Below, one piece after another: positions 8,529-17,485 of a stretch of 64,000 nucleotides of DNA. Positions within the stretch are counted from its first letter, which is position 1, and every line of letters starts with the position of its first letter. The position numbers and the translations under genes are program-made. The notes beneath the pieces are model-generated. The model worked only from the letters and a program-made list of their open reading frames with translations, made no database searches and was not told the origin of the DNA. The DNA comes from RPRC01 sp034933285 (GTDB lineage Bacteria; Desulfobacterota; Desulfuromonadia; Geobacterales; Geobacteraceae): the NCBI GenBank assembly GCA_034933285.1, contig JAYFNT010000025.1, positions 73,159-137,158 of the forward strand, given 5' to 3'.

Positions 8529-10511
8529 ATGGGCAGAAAAGGAATAGCGCTGATACTCATGTTGCTGGTCCTGATACCGGCCGCAGCCTTCTCCCAAGAC
8601 CTGGAAAAAGCCCGGATCGGCTATATGAAGGGTGATGTCCAGATCAGCACGAAAGACAACCCGGAAGACTGGTTTGCGGCTGCGGTAAATACCCCGCTGC
8701 AGGAAGGAGACCGCATTTGGGTTCCTGCCGGAGGGAGGAACGAAGTCCAGATCCTCGGCGGGGTGGTGATACGGCTGGATGCAGCGACTTCGTTCGATAT
8801 CCTCTCTCTGGGAGAGGACTCCTACCAGTTCTATCTCAATGTCGGCAGAACTTATATCAACAACCGAAGGTACGGGGTCGAACACATACAGGTCGATACC
8901 CCTCTGAGTTCCATAAGCTGTTACGATAATTCACTGGTAATGATCGATGCAGCCGAGAGCGGCGCAACGGAAATCTCGGTCCTCAGCGGTGAAGCCTATG
9001 TTGAAACCAGCAACGGCAAAATCCGCGTTACCGCCGGGAACACCCTGCGAATCAGCGAGGACCTGGCCGCGGAATTCCTCCCCCTCAACTCTCCGGACGA
9101 ATGGGAACAATGGAACAGGGACCGCGACCGGATGTTGGCCGATGGGGGAGCAAGCCTCCGTTATCTGCCGGAAGAACTGGATGATTACGTGTCCGACTTC
9201 GACGCCAACGGCTCATGGCTTTATGCATCCGATTACGGCTACGTCTGGGCACCGAGAGTTTCCCTTTCCGTGGGATGGGCGCCATACCGGGTAGGCCGGT
9301 GGGTATGGATCGGCGGAGATTATGTCTGGATTTCCGGAGAACCATGGGGATGGGCCCCATACCATTACGGCAGATGGATCTTCATCAGCAAAGCCGGCTG
9401 GTGCTGGGTTCCTCCGCGTCGCGGCCAGGTGTACTGGGCGCCGGGGTATGTGGGCTGGGTGCATACGCCGACCGATGTCTCATGGGTACCCCTGGGGCCG
9501 GGAGACAGGTATTACGCCAGGCGTCGTTACAGCCCGGACACAGTAACCACTGCCAACCTGACGGTCGGCTTGGCAGGCACAAGCTTCAGATTCCGCAATA
9601 TGAACGTGAAGAATGCGGTAACAGTACAACCGCGTGACACGTTCCTGACAGGCAGGAAGACCAGTTTCCGGACAAAAGAAAACCCCTTTACCAGAAAGGA
9701 CGCTCTGGTCGGCCCGCCTACCTTCACGCCGCAACGTGCGACTATGTCTCCGGCGATCAGGACCATACCTAAAAGCAAGCTGCCTCCCGCACGGGTTCGG
9801 TCGACCACCGTGGAAAGCCTGAAAATGCAGCGGAAAGTGGTCCCCGATCAACGGGGTTCAGTCTTCGCTCCAGGGCAATCGGTACGTGAAATGCCGGTCA
9901 CTACAGGTGAACAGCCCAGGCGTCTGCAACGGGAGCAGAGGCCCGAAAACTTCCCGCAAACCCAGAGAAAGATCCGGCAGGAAGAAAAATCCGGGAAAGG
10001 ACTGATGAAGCAGCCCGCTGCCCCTGTGCAGCCACGGGGGCAGACACCACAGGCAGCCCCTGCGCCTGTGGTCCGCCAGCCAGCGGCGCCGGGTCAGCAG
10101 TTCCGCGGACGCCCGGTAACTCCGGCACAGCCCCAGGCCCAGCCGGCGCGGATCGAGCGCCAGGCCCCGAAGGCTCAGCCGGCCGATACGATAAGGCAGC
10201 CGGCTGCTCGGCCGCAGACTCGCAGCATTGAGATGAAAAAAGAAAGAATTCCCCAGACTCCGGCTCGTGTTCAGACGCCGCAAGCTCCTGTTCGAGTGCA
10301 GACGCCGCTGCCTACAAGACCTGCCCCAGCCGCCCCGGCGCCCGCGGCCAGGCAACCCGTAACTCCGGCACAGCCCAAGGCCCAGCCGGCGCGGATCGAG
10401 CGCCAGCAAGTCCAGAAACCCGGCGACAGGCCAGTCAGCCCTGACCAGGGCGGGCAGCCGGCCGCAAATCCCGGACGGCAGATGAGGCAAGGAGCTGGCT
10501 GGCGGCAATAA
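8529..10511 (+). CDS. Secreted FecR-domain protein with DUF6600-like W/Y-P repeats
   Basis: Signal peptide (MGRKGIALILMLLVLIPAAAFS), then a FecR-like beta domain (GDVQISTKDN..WVPAGGRNEVQILGGVVIRLDAATSF). Next come aromatic repeats of the DUF6600 kind (WAPYRVGRWVWIGGDYVW, WGWAPYHYGRW, YWAPGYVGWV) and a long low-complexity tail rich in Pro, Gln, Ala and Arg. Two near-identical blocks in the tail read VTPAQPQAQPARIERQ and VTPAQPKAQPARIERQ. No ECF sigma or TonB receptor is adjacent, so a FecR anti-sigma role is not supported; a periplasmic or surface structural role is more likely. GGAG lies 8 nt before the ATG. It is divergent from the pdhA operon. Confidence 0.75.
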   Translation: MGRKGIALILMLLVLIPAAAFSQDLEKARIGYMKGDVQISTKDNPEDWFAAAVNTPLQEGDRIWVPAGGRNEVQILGGVVIRLDAATSFDILSLGEDSYQFYLNVGRTYINNRRYGVEHIQVDTPLSSISCYDNSLVMIDAAESGATEISVLSGEAYVETSNGKIRVTAGNTLRISEDLAAEFLPLNSPDEWEQWNRDRDRMLADGGASLRYLPEELDDYVSDFDANGSWLYASDYGYVWAPRVSLSVGWAPYRVGRWVWIGGDYVWISGEPWGWAPYHYGRWIFISKAGWCWVPPRRGQVYWAPGYVGWVHTPTDVSWVPLGPGDRYYARRRYSPDTVTTANLTVGLAGTSFRFRNMNVKNAVTVQPRDTFLTGRKTSFRTKENPFTRKDALVGPPTFTPQRATMSPAIRTIPKSKLPPARVRSTTVESLKMQRKVVPDQRGSVFAPGQSVREMPVTTGEQPRRLQREQRPENFPQTQRKIRQEEKSGKGLMKQPAAPVQPRGQTPQAAPAPVVRQPAAPGQQFRGRPVTPAQPQAQPARIERQAPKAQPADTIRQPAARPQTRSIEMKKERIPQTPARVQTPQAPVRVQTPLPTRPAPAAPAPAARQPVTPAQPKAQPARIERQQVQKPGDRPVSPDQGGQPAANPGRQMRQGAGWRQ

Positions 10512-10569
10512 TATCCGCGTGGCAGCTTTCACAGTCAAGCCAAAGCGAATGGCAAAATCACTACGATGC

Positions 10570-10602
10570 GCAAAGGGAGGGTCATGTTGGCCCTCCCTTT
10601 GC
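10570..10602. terminator. 12-bp hairpin between convergent genes
   Basis: GCAAAGGGAGGG (10570-10581) is the exact reverse complement of 10591-10602, with a 9-nt loop. It lies between the FecR-type gene (plus) and the MFS gene (minus), so it probably serves both directions. T-runs are short. Confidence 0.65.
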
Positions 10603-10607
10603 CGTTT

Positions 10608-11795
10608 CTAAGCACCGGACTTCGAAGCCGAGACCTGAACCGGCTTCAACAAGAGCATCAGCAGAATCGCCGCTATCATAGCCAGACAGGCCCCGAAACC
10701 GAAAGCCGCCATAGGGCTCACCCCCTGCCAGATCAGACCGAACAGCAGGCTGGCGGGAAGAGCGCCGATCCCTATGGCGAAATTGTACCAGCCAAAAGCG
10801 CTCCCCCGCTCCCCTGGTCCGGCTATATCGGCCAGCAGCGCCTTTTCCACCCCCTCGGTCAGGCCGTAGAACAGGCCGTAGAAGGTGAAGAGCAGCCAGA
10901 TGTGCAATTCTCTGGTCGCAAAGGCAAAACCGATGTATGTCAGGGCATAGACGGCCCACCCGGAAACGATGATGCTCCGCCGCCCTATTCTGTCCGACAG
11001 TGCGCCGAAGGGCATCGAGGCCGACATCTTGATTACGTGAAAGAAAGCCCACAGTAGCGGAATGACAACCGGCTTGACGCCAAGCTGCCCAGCCTTGAGG
11101 AGGAGGAACGCATCTGAGGAATTCCCCAGGGTGAATATGAAAAGGATTATTATGTAGGTTCTAAGCCGGCCCCTGGGGAGTGCCTGAAGAAAGCTCCCGT
11201 TGGATGACACCTTTCTCCTCTCCACCTCCCTGACTTTTAAGATGATAAGGAGCACCGCCAGCAGGCCCGGAATGGCTGAGAGCCAGAAAACCGATCGAAG
11301 GTCGCCGCTTACTACGTAGGCTAGCAGGAAAGTGGCCGCCAGCGGTCCCACGATCGCCCCTGCGTGGTCCATCGAGCGGTGGAAACCGTACGCCTTGCCG
11401 CGGAATGCGGGATCGACCGAGTCGGCGATGAGAGCGTCGCGTGGAGATGTACGTATCCCCTTCCCGATGCGATCCGCGAAACGGATGAAAAGAACCGCCA
11501 AAGGACCGGTCGCCGCGGCGATGAGCGGACGGGCGAGGGTAGAAATGCCGTAACCGGAAAGGACAAGGTTCTTGCGGTCCCCGACCCGGTCGGATACTAT
11601 TCCGGACACGAGCTTCAGAAGTGAAGCAGTCGATTCCGCCACCCCTTCTATGACACCCAGGAAAGCAGGGCCTGCGCCGAGCACGGTCGTCAGGAAAACC
11701 GGGAGGAGCGGATAGATCATCTCGCTGGAGAAATCAGTCAGAAAGCTCACCAGCCCGAAAACCAGGATGTTCCCTGTTATCCCCTTGAAAAGCAT
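10608..11795 (-). CDS. MFS transporter
   Basis: A 395-residue major facilitator with about 12 hydrophobic segments. The A-motif-like loop between TM2 and TM3 is SGIVSDRVGDRKNLVLSGYG, and a second one is FGALSDRIGRRSIIVSGW. Helices include VFGLVSFLTDFSSEMIYPLLPVFL and FRGKAYGFHRSMDHAGAIVGPLAATF. This resembles the subgroup of bacterial MFS proteins annotated as generic or tetracycline-like exporters, but the substrate is unknown. GGAGG precedes the ATG at 11795. It appears to be a single-gene unit. Confidence 0.85.
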   Translation of the reverse strand: MLFKGITGNILVFGLVSFLTDFSSEMIYPLLPVFLTTVLGAGPAFLGVIEGVAESTASLLKLVSGIVSDRVGDRKNLVLSGYGISTLARPLIAAATGPLAVLFIRFADRIGKGIRTSPRDALIADSVDPAFRGKAYGFHRSMDHAGAIVGPLAATFLLAYVVSGDLRSVFWLSAIPGLLAVLLIILKVREVERRKVSSNGSFLQALPRGRLRTYIIILFIFTLGNSSDAFLLLKAGQLGVKPVVIPLLWAFFHVIKMSASMPFGALSDRIGRRSIIVSGWAVYALTYIGFAFATRELHIWLLFTFYGLFYGLTEGVEKALLADIAGPGERGSAFGWYNFAIGIGALPASLLFGLIWQGVSPMAAFGFGACLAMIAAILLMLLLKPVQVSASKSGA

Positions 11796-12134
11796 TCAAA
11801 CCTCCCGGACCCGCCGGCAAAAAACCTGACGGAGTAAAGTATGACCGGACATGCAGTAATGAAGGTCGAAAAACCGACAGTTTACCGCGGTCAACAGTAT
11901 CCCCGGAACGGGAAACATGTCAAGTCCTGCCTGGCCTTTTTTGAATGCTGCTTCAGCATGTTTACGGGGTCCCAGGGGACTTCCTCTGGAAGTGATCAAC
12001 GAATCAGGGTATCAGGGGCAGGCTCCCGCAGGTTTTCCGGGAGGCATCGGGAAGCAGGGCACATCGCCCTTTCGATGAAAGGCATAGCGGGGGTGCCGGC
12101 CGACGAGATATCACCCCCGCACGGGAAATACTTC
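11796..12134. other. Intergenic region, no gene recognised
   Basis: About 340 bp between the MFS start and the subtilase stop, both on the minus strand. It should hold the MFS promoter. I see no convincing coding frame, hairpin or repeat. Confidence 0.5.
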
Positions 12135-14537
12135 TCAGCCTAGAACATTCTGACCCACCGAAAGCAGGTCGATCCATCCGCCAAGCGAGGCCCAGCCGCT
12201 CCAGCCATCGTTCGGCGCCACCTGCCACATATGCCACAAGCCTCCATCCGCCCCCCTGGCAAACAATTCCAGACGGCCATCAGCATTCTGCCCCGCGGCC
12301 AGGCGGTCGATCCAACCGCCCAGCGAGGCCCAGCCGCTCCAGCCGTCGTTCGGCGCCACCTGCCACTTGTGCCACAAGGCATGATCCGAGCCGATGACAA
12401 AGAGTTCAAGCCTTCCGTCCGCGTTTCGCGCTGCGATGGGCGAATCCACCCAACCGCCCATTGATGCCCAGCCGCTCCAGCCGTCGTTTGGCGCTACCTG
12501 CCAGTTATGCCACAGGGCCTTGTCAGATCCGCGGGCAAACACCTCCAGACGGCCATCCGCATTCTGCCCGACAGTCAGGCGGTCGATCCAGCAGCCCATT
12601 GAACCCCAGCCGCTCCAGCCGTCGTTCGGCGCCACCTGCCATTTGTGCCACAAGGCGGCATCCGAGCCCCGTACAAACACCTCCAGCCGACCGTCGGCAT
12701 TTCGTGCCGCGCAGAGCAGATCGATCCAGCCGCCCATTGATGCCCAGCCGCTCCAGCCGTCGTTCGGCGCCACCTGCCACTTGTGCCACACAGCGGCATC
12801 CGATCCCCGTACAAACACCTCCAGCCGACCGCCTGCAAGGCGCCTGGCATTGCGAAGAGCTGCCTCGGAGTTGAGGAAAGTTCCCACGGGCTTTCCGGCG
12901 TCCGTGACGACTGCCGTTCCCGTACTGTTGAGAATGGTCCGGATCTCTTCGTGTGTGAGATCCGGGTTGACATCCAGAAGCAGTGCAACAGTGCCGGCCA
13001 CTTTGGGCGTGGCGCCGGAAGTGCCGCCAAAACCGTTGCGATAGGAACTGTCTGAAGAATTGCCGCACGTCAGGTCATGGGAACCGTCACCCGGCGCACA
13101 GACCATTATCCTTGATCCATAGTTGCTGAACCATGCCCTGCGGTTCTGGGTTGCATGGTATTCGGTCGCTCCGACGAGAATGGACCCCGTTTCGGGGATA
13201 GGGTTGCCCGAATCGTCGATGCCGGCATCCCGGTCGCCGTTGCCGGCCGCGACGCACACCACCACGCCATGGGCAATGGCTGTGCGAATGGCCGCATTCA
13301 CCGAAGGAACCATCTCGTAGTTGCCGAACGATCCTGTCTGCACTTCGAGGTTGATGACCTTGCGCTTGCCGCCGCTATTGGCTGTTCTGACCCAGTCGAT
13401 GGCCCTTGCCCATGCATTTCCACCAAGCGGGGTCTCCGGCCCACTGTCCGCCTGCACCGGCCACAGAGTGGCGCCGAAGGCAAAACCCGCCATCCCCAGA
13501 TTGTTGTCCGCGCCGCCGGCGATGCCCATGACCGCGGTGCCGTGGGAAACGGACCCGCCGGTTGATACGTTGGTGCCCCCGTCATAGGCGTTGTAGGCAT
13601 GGCCCATGTCGAGACGGGAGGCCAGGTCCTGGTGACTGGTCCGGTATCCCCAGTCGATGTCGGCAATGACCACGCCGTTGCCTGACGCCATGGTCCAGGC
13701 TCGGTCTGCGCGGCACCGGAAGATGTACCATTGATTCTCCAAGCCCGTGGCCGGGTTCATCACCACCTGGTCAGTAGAGCCCACGAGCGGCTCATTCAAC
13801 GGCGTCTGGGGCGGAATCGCTTTCGGTACCGCGACAGCGCGCTCCACCTCGGGCAAACTGCTGAGTTCCTGGGCGATATGTTGCGTGTCCGTGTCCGAGG
13901 GGAAGTACAACGTGACAAAATTCCCCAGGTTGGGTACGGCAACACCTTGCTGTTGAGCAACGGCCTGCGCCTCGGCCGCCTCCTGTTCCGAGGCCAGAAA
14001 GCTTGACTCAGCACGTTCGAGCTGATAGCGCTGGAGAATCTGGTTAAGACCCCCGAGATTCACACCTGCAGGACTGGATATGGCGCAAGGGGCGCCTGCC
14101 GCGGCGGGAGTGATTTGCGGCCGCACACCCTCGCGGAATTCTACCTCAACGATGCCTGGCTCGAAAGCTGCCGTCGGGGCGGAGCCGGGCGACAGATTGG
14201 CCGGCGGGAAACGATCAGCGCCTGATTCGCCTTCCCCCATGCCGCCACTCGGCATTCCACATGTTGTTGCAGAAGGTTCCGCCATCCCCGGTCCCGGCAT
14301 TTCAGCAGCCGTTGCTTCGGGTTCCCCCATGCTCCCTGCCGGCATTTCACCTCCCGCTGACTCGCTTTCCCCCATTCCAGACGCTGGCATGGCGCCCTCC
14401 GCCGGCTCCGTACCGGCAACAGCGACTTCACTTGCCGGTACTTGTTCTTCGATTTCTCCGGACGGCATTTTGGCTCCCTGCACAGGTTCTTCCATGACCT
14501 TGGCGCCCTTGGGATTTCTTGTGGATTTTGTTGCCAT
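12135..14537 (-). CDS. Subtilisin-family (S8) peptidase with PLL-lectin-like repeats
   Basis: An 800-residue S8 serine peptidase. The catalytic Asp is in VVIADIDWGYRTSHQDL, the His in SHGTAVMGIAGG, the oxyanion Asn in VVCVAAGNGD and the Ser in GFGGTSGATPKVAGT. The first about 130 residues hold imperfect Gly/Met/Glu repeats (MPASGMGESES, MPAGSMGEPEA, MPGPGMAEPSA, MPSGGMGEGES). The C-terminal 231 residues are five 46-residue repeats (GRLEVFVRGSDAALWHKWQV) like beta-propeller lectins of the PLL/tectonin type. The ATG at 14537 follows GAAAGGAGAG. No clear Sec signal is seen at this start, so the export route is unclear. Confidence 0.85.
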   Translation of the reverse strand: MATKSTRNPKGAKVMEEPVQGAKMPSGEIEEQVPASEVAVAGTEPAEGAMPASGMGESESAGGEMPAGSMGEPEATAAEMPGPGMAEPSATTCGMPSGGMGEGESGADRFPPANLSPGSAPTAAFEPGIVEVEFREGVRPQITPAAAGAPCAISSPAGVNLGGLNQILQRYQLERAESSFLASEQEAAEAQAVAQQQGVAVPNLGNFVTLYFPSDTDTQHIAQELSSLPEVERAVAVPKAIPPQTPLNEPLVGSTDQVVMNPATGLENQWYIFRCRADRAWTMASGNGVVIADIDWGYRTSHQDLASRLDMGHAYNAYDGGTNVSTGGSVSHGTAVMGIAGGADNNLGMAGFAFGATLWPVQADSGPETPLGGNAWARAIDWVRTANSGGKRKVINLEVQTGSFGNYEMVPSVNAAIRTAIAHGVVVCVAAGNGDRDAGIDDSGNPIPETGSILVGATEYHATQNRRAWFSNYGSRIMVCAPGDGSHDLTCGNSSDSSYRNGFGGTSGATPKVAGTVALLLDVNPDLTHEEIRTILNSTGTAVVTDAGKPVGTFLNSEAALRNARRLAGGRLEVFVRGSDAAVWHKWQVAPNDGWSGWASMGGWIDLLCAARNADGRLEVFVRGSDAALWHKWQVAPNDGWSGWGSMGCWIDRLTVGQNADGRLEVFARGSDKALWHNWQVAPNDGWSGWASMGGWVDSPIAARNADGRLELFVIGSDHALWHKWQVAPNDGWSGWASLGGWIDRLAAGQNADGRLELFARGADGGLWHMWQVAPNDGWSGWASLGGWIDLLSVGQNVLG
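12138..12830 (-). repeat. Five tandem 138-bp coding repeats (lectin-like blades)
   Basis: Five copies of a 46-codon unit in the subtilase gene, each with GRLE(V/L)F, (A/G)(V/L)WH, WQVAPNDGWSGW and GGW(I/V)D. WQVAPNDGWSGW is invariant in all five copies, which suggests recent duplication or gene conversion. PLL-type propellers usually have seven blades; five are seen here. Confidence 0.85.
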
Positions 14538-15231
14538 ACACTCTCCTTTCTCTCTGGTGATCACCATGGATTTCATCGGACCTCACCCGCCCGCGCACCT
14601 CTCCCGGCATGATGGAGCGAGCAACCAGACAGCTTGTGCCGCACCGTGCCATGCCACAAACCGCAGCCGGGCTGAAAAGCAGCCCCAGCGTGGCCCGGGT
14701 TAAATCACAGGGCCATGATTTGTTAATGATTATTATAAATGAATATTTAATATATGCAATTTTGGCAAACGATTTTATTGCTTCCCGGCTTGCCCCTCCG
14801 GGTAGACACAAAGCGACACGCCATCGCCGGGCTCAGGACATCTACCGGGCAAACAGTGAATAATCGCTGTGACTTCTTCTGTTGCGAAAGTGGATAAACA
14901 TGGCAAAAGTGAATTTGATGGAAAACTTTTCGATAAGACCCGGGCTATCGAGCAGCCATACCGTGCCCTTGACAGAAAACAGCCGGGCAGGCCAGGAAGG
15001 AGGGAACTTTTTTCAGAGGTGCCGGCCGCCGCTCCAAGCAGGAAACGACCGGGGGAATTTAAACAGTGCTGGGCAATGATTGGAGAACAGCACACTCCAT
15101 AATGGAGTGGTTACGGAAAGAACTGCCGGCAATCCTCGCCGCGACGGAAACTGGATTGCCGGAATTTCATTGAACCGGGCAGACGGAGGCGCAGAGCAAC
15201 TCCCGGGACCCTTTACCGGACTCAGGTTAAT
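14538..15231. other. Intergenic region, no gene recognised
   Basis: About 690 bp upstream of the subtilase. It includes an AT-rich stretch near 14715-14775 that may hold the subtilase promoter, and complementary segments GGTAGA (14801-14806) and TCTACC (14841-14846) enclosing a small GCGA/TCGC stem that could be a structured element. ACTCCATAATGGAGT near 15087-15101 is a short palindrome. Frames here lack a ribosome site and recognisable content. Confidence 0.4.
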
Positions 15232-15474
15232 TCATCCGATAATCCGCAGAACAATATACGGGACAAGGTTGAAGATCAGTATCCCCAACTTGAAGAGCGC
15301 CATCCCCGAGTAGTGAACGGCATCGAATGTTTTCTCTTCCATCCTGAACCACTTCCCATGGATCCGGTACATCAAGTCGTGGGCCAAGGTGAAGAGCAGA
15401 AACCAGGCAACAAGCACGCCCAGGTCGATAACGGTGCACCAGGCAAGCATGGAACGGATCATTTCCAGCGTCAT
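15232..15474 (-). CDS. Small membrane protein, DUF6868-like
   Basis: An 80-residue protein with two hydrophobic segments (CTVIDLGVLVAWFLLFTLAH and FKLGILIFNLVPYIVLRII) separated by a charged loop (YRIHGKWFRMEEKTFDAVHY). The pattern MTLEMIRSMLAWCTVIDLG..HGKWF matches what I remember of DUF6868 inner-membrane proteins; the function is unknown. GGAGG lies 9 nt before the ATG at 15474, which decides it over the ATG three codons upstream. Confidence 0.7.
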   Translation of the reverse strand: MTLEMIRSMLAWCTVIDLGVLVAWFLLFTLAHDLMYRIHGKWFRMEEKTFDAVHYSGMALFKLGILIFNLVPYIVLRIIG

Positions 15475-15531
15475 GGCAAACATCCTCCTTTCGCCCTCAT
15501 TTATCGGCTGCGCACTGCTTTCTCGATCAGC

Positions 15532-16068
15532 CTATCCAAATTGTAAACCGGCCTGTTGCGGCGCGGCAAGGACGTTCCACAGTTCAGACGGTGTCGGATA
15601 GCGGCTGAGAATTTTTGACACCGCCTCTTTGTATTGTTCCTCGTCCCAGGGAGGCATCAGTCTGATTCTCTCGGTCGCTTTCAAAAAAAAGCCGGCCAGA
15701 GGATTGGCCGCTATGATCGTCTTTTCGCGGCGGCAGCTGTCCCCATGGAAAAAGAAGGAAAGATGTTCACTGCGGGACATGGCCGGGAATATCCCCGCCT
15801 TGACCGGATCATGATAATCCAGCCAGACGCCGTATTCCTTGCGGTAATGACGGCCGACCCGGAAAGCGACAGCAGTCACGACGACTTTGCCCATCGGGAA
15901 AAATCCCCCCCTGGCATCAACGCCCGAATCGCCAAGATACCTGATCACCGCCGTTCTTTCACGGACCAGGAATACTGGTTGCGCATCGGGTGGATTTGTC
16001 AGGCAGGCTGTCGCCTCCCCCGGCTGCATCCCTTGAATCAGACCTTCAGCAGTTGACGAATCCGCCAT
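15532..16068 (-). CDS. Hypothetical protein
   Basis: I do not recognise this 178-residue protein. It appears soluble, with segments such as FLVRERTAVIRYLGDSGVDARGGFFPMG and YGVWLDYHDPVKAGIFPAMSRSEHLSFFFHGDSCRREKT, and a helical C-terminus (PPWDEEQYKEAVSKILSRYPTPSELWNVL). No signal peptide or membrane segment. The ATG at 16068 (MADSST) follows GAGGGGAA; an earlier ATG at 16083 is possible. It stands alone, about 60 nt upstream of the DUF6868-like gene on the same strand, so the two may be cotranscribed. Confidence 0.55.
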   Translation of the reverse strand: MADSSTAEGLIQGMQPGEATACLTNPPDAQPVFLVRERTAVIRYLGDSGVDARGGFFPMGKVVVTAVAFRVGRHYRKEYGVWLDYHDPVKAGIFPAMSRSEHLSFFFHGDSCRREKTIIAANPLAGFFLKATERIRLMPPWDEEQYKEAVSKILSRYPTPSELWNVLAAPQQAGLQFG

Positions 16069-16243
16069 AGTTCCCCTCCTCATGCAGGTCTGCGCAATGC
16101 TCTAACTTGAGATTAAGGGAAGTTGCGTCCAAGTCAACCGCAGGGGCGCCATTGCTCCTTTTTCATAACTGAAGAAATCAACCCATGTAGCAGCAAATGG
16201 AACTGTCATCCTTTTGGGAACCGCATCTCGGGATTTTCCACGG

Positions 16244-16597
16244 TTATTTGCGGAAATCAGCTATCCCGGCCGCAGCATCCTCAACTGCCTGCAGGACCAT
16301 TTCCCTTATGGGGCTCAGCATATTGACGGTGTCTTCCGGATGCTTGTCAACAACGAAAAGTTGATTCAGCTCGGAAACCGCCAAATCGACCTCTCGTGTC
16401 AAGAAACAGATGACAAGTCTGAAAGACGTGTTGTTTTCTCCAAACGGCAGGCTGATCATGATCTCGTTGAAACTTTTGATGCCCAGTTCCTTCAGAAACA
16501 GAATCGCTACGGTTTCGGCTTTCGATATCGATTTGATCTCCTCTCTTGAAAGCGACAGATAATTGCATGCCCCTGGTCTCTTTACCATGATCTGCAT
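16244..16597 (-). CDS. Hypothetical protein overlapping the DUF4062 gene
   Basis: A 117-residue protein of unknown function beginning inside the last codons of the DUF4062 gene (16-nt overlap; a second ATG at 16588 also overlaps). It is mixed alpha/beta: EEIKSISKAETVAILFLKELGIKSFNEIMISLPFG, then FRLVICFLTREVDLAVSELNQLF and a helical end. No signal or membrane segment. The overlap suggests translational coupling with the DUF4062 protein, or that the pair came from one longer gene by frameshift. I cannot tell these apart by reading. Confidence 0.45.
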   Translation of the reverse strand: MQIMVKRPGACNYLSLSREEIKSISKAETVAILFLKELGIKSFNEIMISLPFGENNTSFRLVICFLTREVDLAVSELNQLFVVDKHPEDTVNMLSPIREMVLQAVEDAAAGIADFRK

Positions 16598-16971
16598 TTC
16601 GCATTAGCGGGTGTTTTGTTCGCTGCCTTGAAATAGAACATGATTTCCGGCTTGCTGGTTGACTGCCAGGCTGCGTATGCTCGTTCGAATTCCTCCTGTG
16701 TGCCTGATTCGCTTCTATCCGTTCTCGTGCCGAACCTGTTTCCCATTATACCCACATAAACGTCATATTCGCCGATCTTGCTGTTGATGTACTCCTGCGC
16801 TTTCTCGGACGCAGGAGGGAGAGATTCCCAATCCTTGGTCTTCAGGGTGACATTAAGCTCATCACCAATATCATCGTCAACCGACTTCGCCACTCTTCGC
16901 ACGGCTTCCCGCTCTCGGGACAGATCACTCGGAGAAGAGATAAATATGGTAATCTGTTGCTTGGACGTCAT
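16582..16971 (-). CDS. DUF4062-domain protein, short form
   Basis: A 129-residue protein that is almost all DUF4062: ITIFISSPSDLSREREAVRR, DWESLPPASEKAQEYINSKI, YDVYVGIMGNRFGTRT, SGTQEEFERAYAAW and IMFYFK. In other bacteria this domain is usually N-terminal to large NTPase (STAND-like) or effector regions, and its fold is related to nucleotide-binding TIR/SEFIR-like domains (family knowledge). Here it stops soon after the domain, so it is either a stand-alone form or truncated. CAGGAGGTG precedes the ATG at 16971, choosing it over an ATG at 17010. A 117-residue partner overlaps its 3' end. Confidence 0.65.
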   Translation of the reverse strand: MTSKQQITIFISSPSDLSREREAVRRVAKSVDDDIGDELNVTLKTKDWESLPPASEKAQEYINSKIGEYDVYVGIMGNRFGTRTDRSESGTQEEFERAYAAWQSTSKPEIMFYFKAANKTPANAKCRSW

Positions 16972-17406
16972 AAAGAACACCTCCTGTTGCGGGACACTTC
17001 CGGTCAACATCCTGGCCGGACATGCCCTGGTGCAGGTTCATGCCTGTCAAAAAGCGGGAGCGGGGATCTCGGATTTGAAGCGTTTACAAATCCATACGTC
17101 TTGAAATATCAGTACAATATCGATGTGCGGCCCTTCGGAATCAATGACATTTACCATAGTATTTTCTAATTGACAATATCCAAAACATATCCATATTCGA
17201 GTCGTGGGCACCGCAGCCGGAACCGGGCCATCAACAGGAGCCCGCAGGGGCAGCCCTTCATGACTTGAACTCAAAGCAGTCCATAGTCACTGTTAGTCAA
17301 ACCTTGAAGGCCTGGCCCAATGTTTTACACTGCGTAAAACTGGGATTCCATTGAAGAGAGGACAAGCGCATTGAAGCAGCATAATGGGGAAGTCTTGTTG
17401 GTTTAG
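16972..17406. other. Intergenic region with one hairpin
   Basis: About 430 bp without a credible gene. GTTTTAC (17322-17328) pairs with GTAAAAC (17334-17340), extended by CCCA/TGGG, giving a stem-loop at about 17316-17344 without a T-run. It may end transcription of the leftward regulator gene at 17486. Nothing else is recognised. Confidence 0.4.
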
Positions 17407-17481
17407 GGGGGCGGAAGTTTGAACTCGACCAAAGCCTGGGGCATAAACAACAATGGCCAGGTTGTGGGGTATTACATTTGA
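17407..17481 (+). pseudogene. Remnant of a HAF-repeat surface protein
   Basis: One reading frame encodes SLNSTKAWGINNNGQVVGYY and one more residue, then a stop. The pattern A.GINN.GQVVGYY is the signature of HAF extracellular repeats, which normally occur many times in long secreted proteins. Here a single unit follows an in-frame stop 3 nt upstream and has no start or signal, so it looks like a decayed 3' end. Confidence 0.4.
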
Positions 17482-17485
17482 GACC

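Noticed and set aside
8529..9200. FecR anti-sigma system
   Set aside because: No ECF sigma factor or TonB receptor neighbours, and the protein has a cleavable signal and DUF6600-like repeats instead of a cytoplasmic domain and TM.
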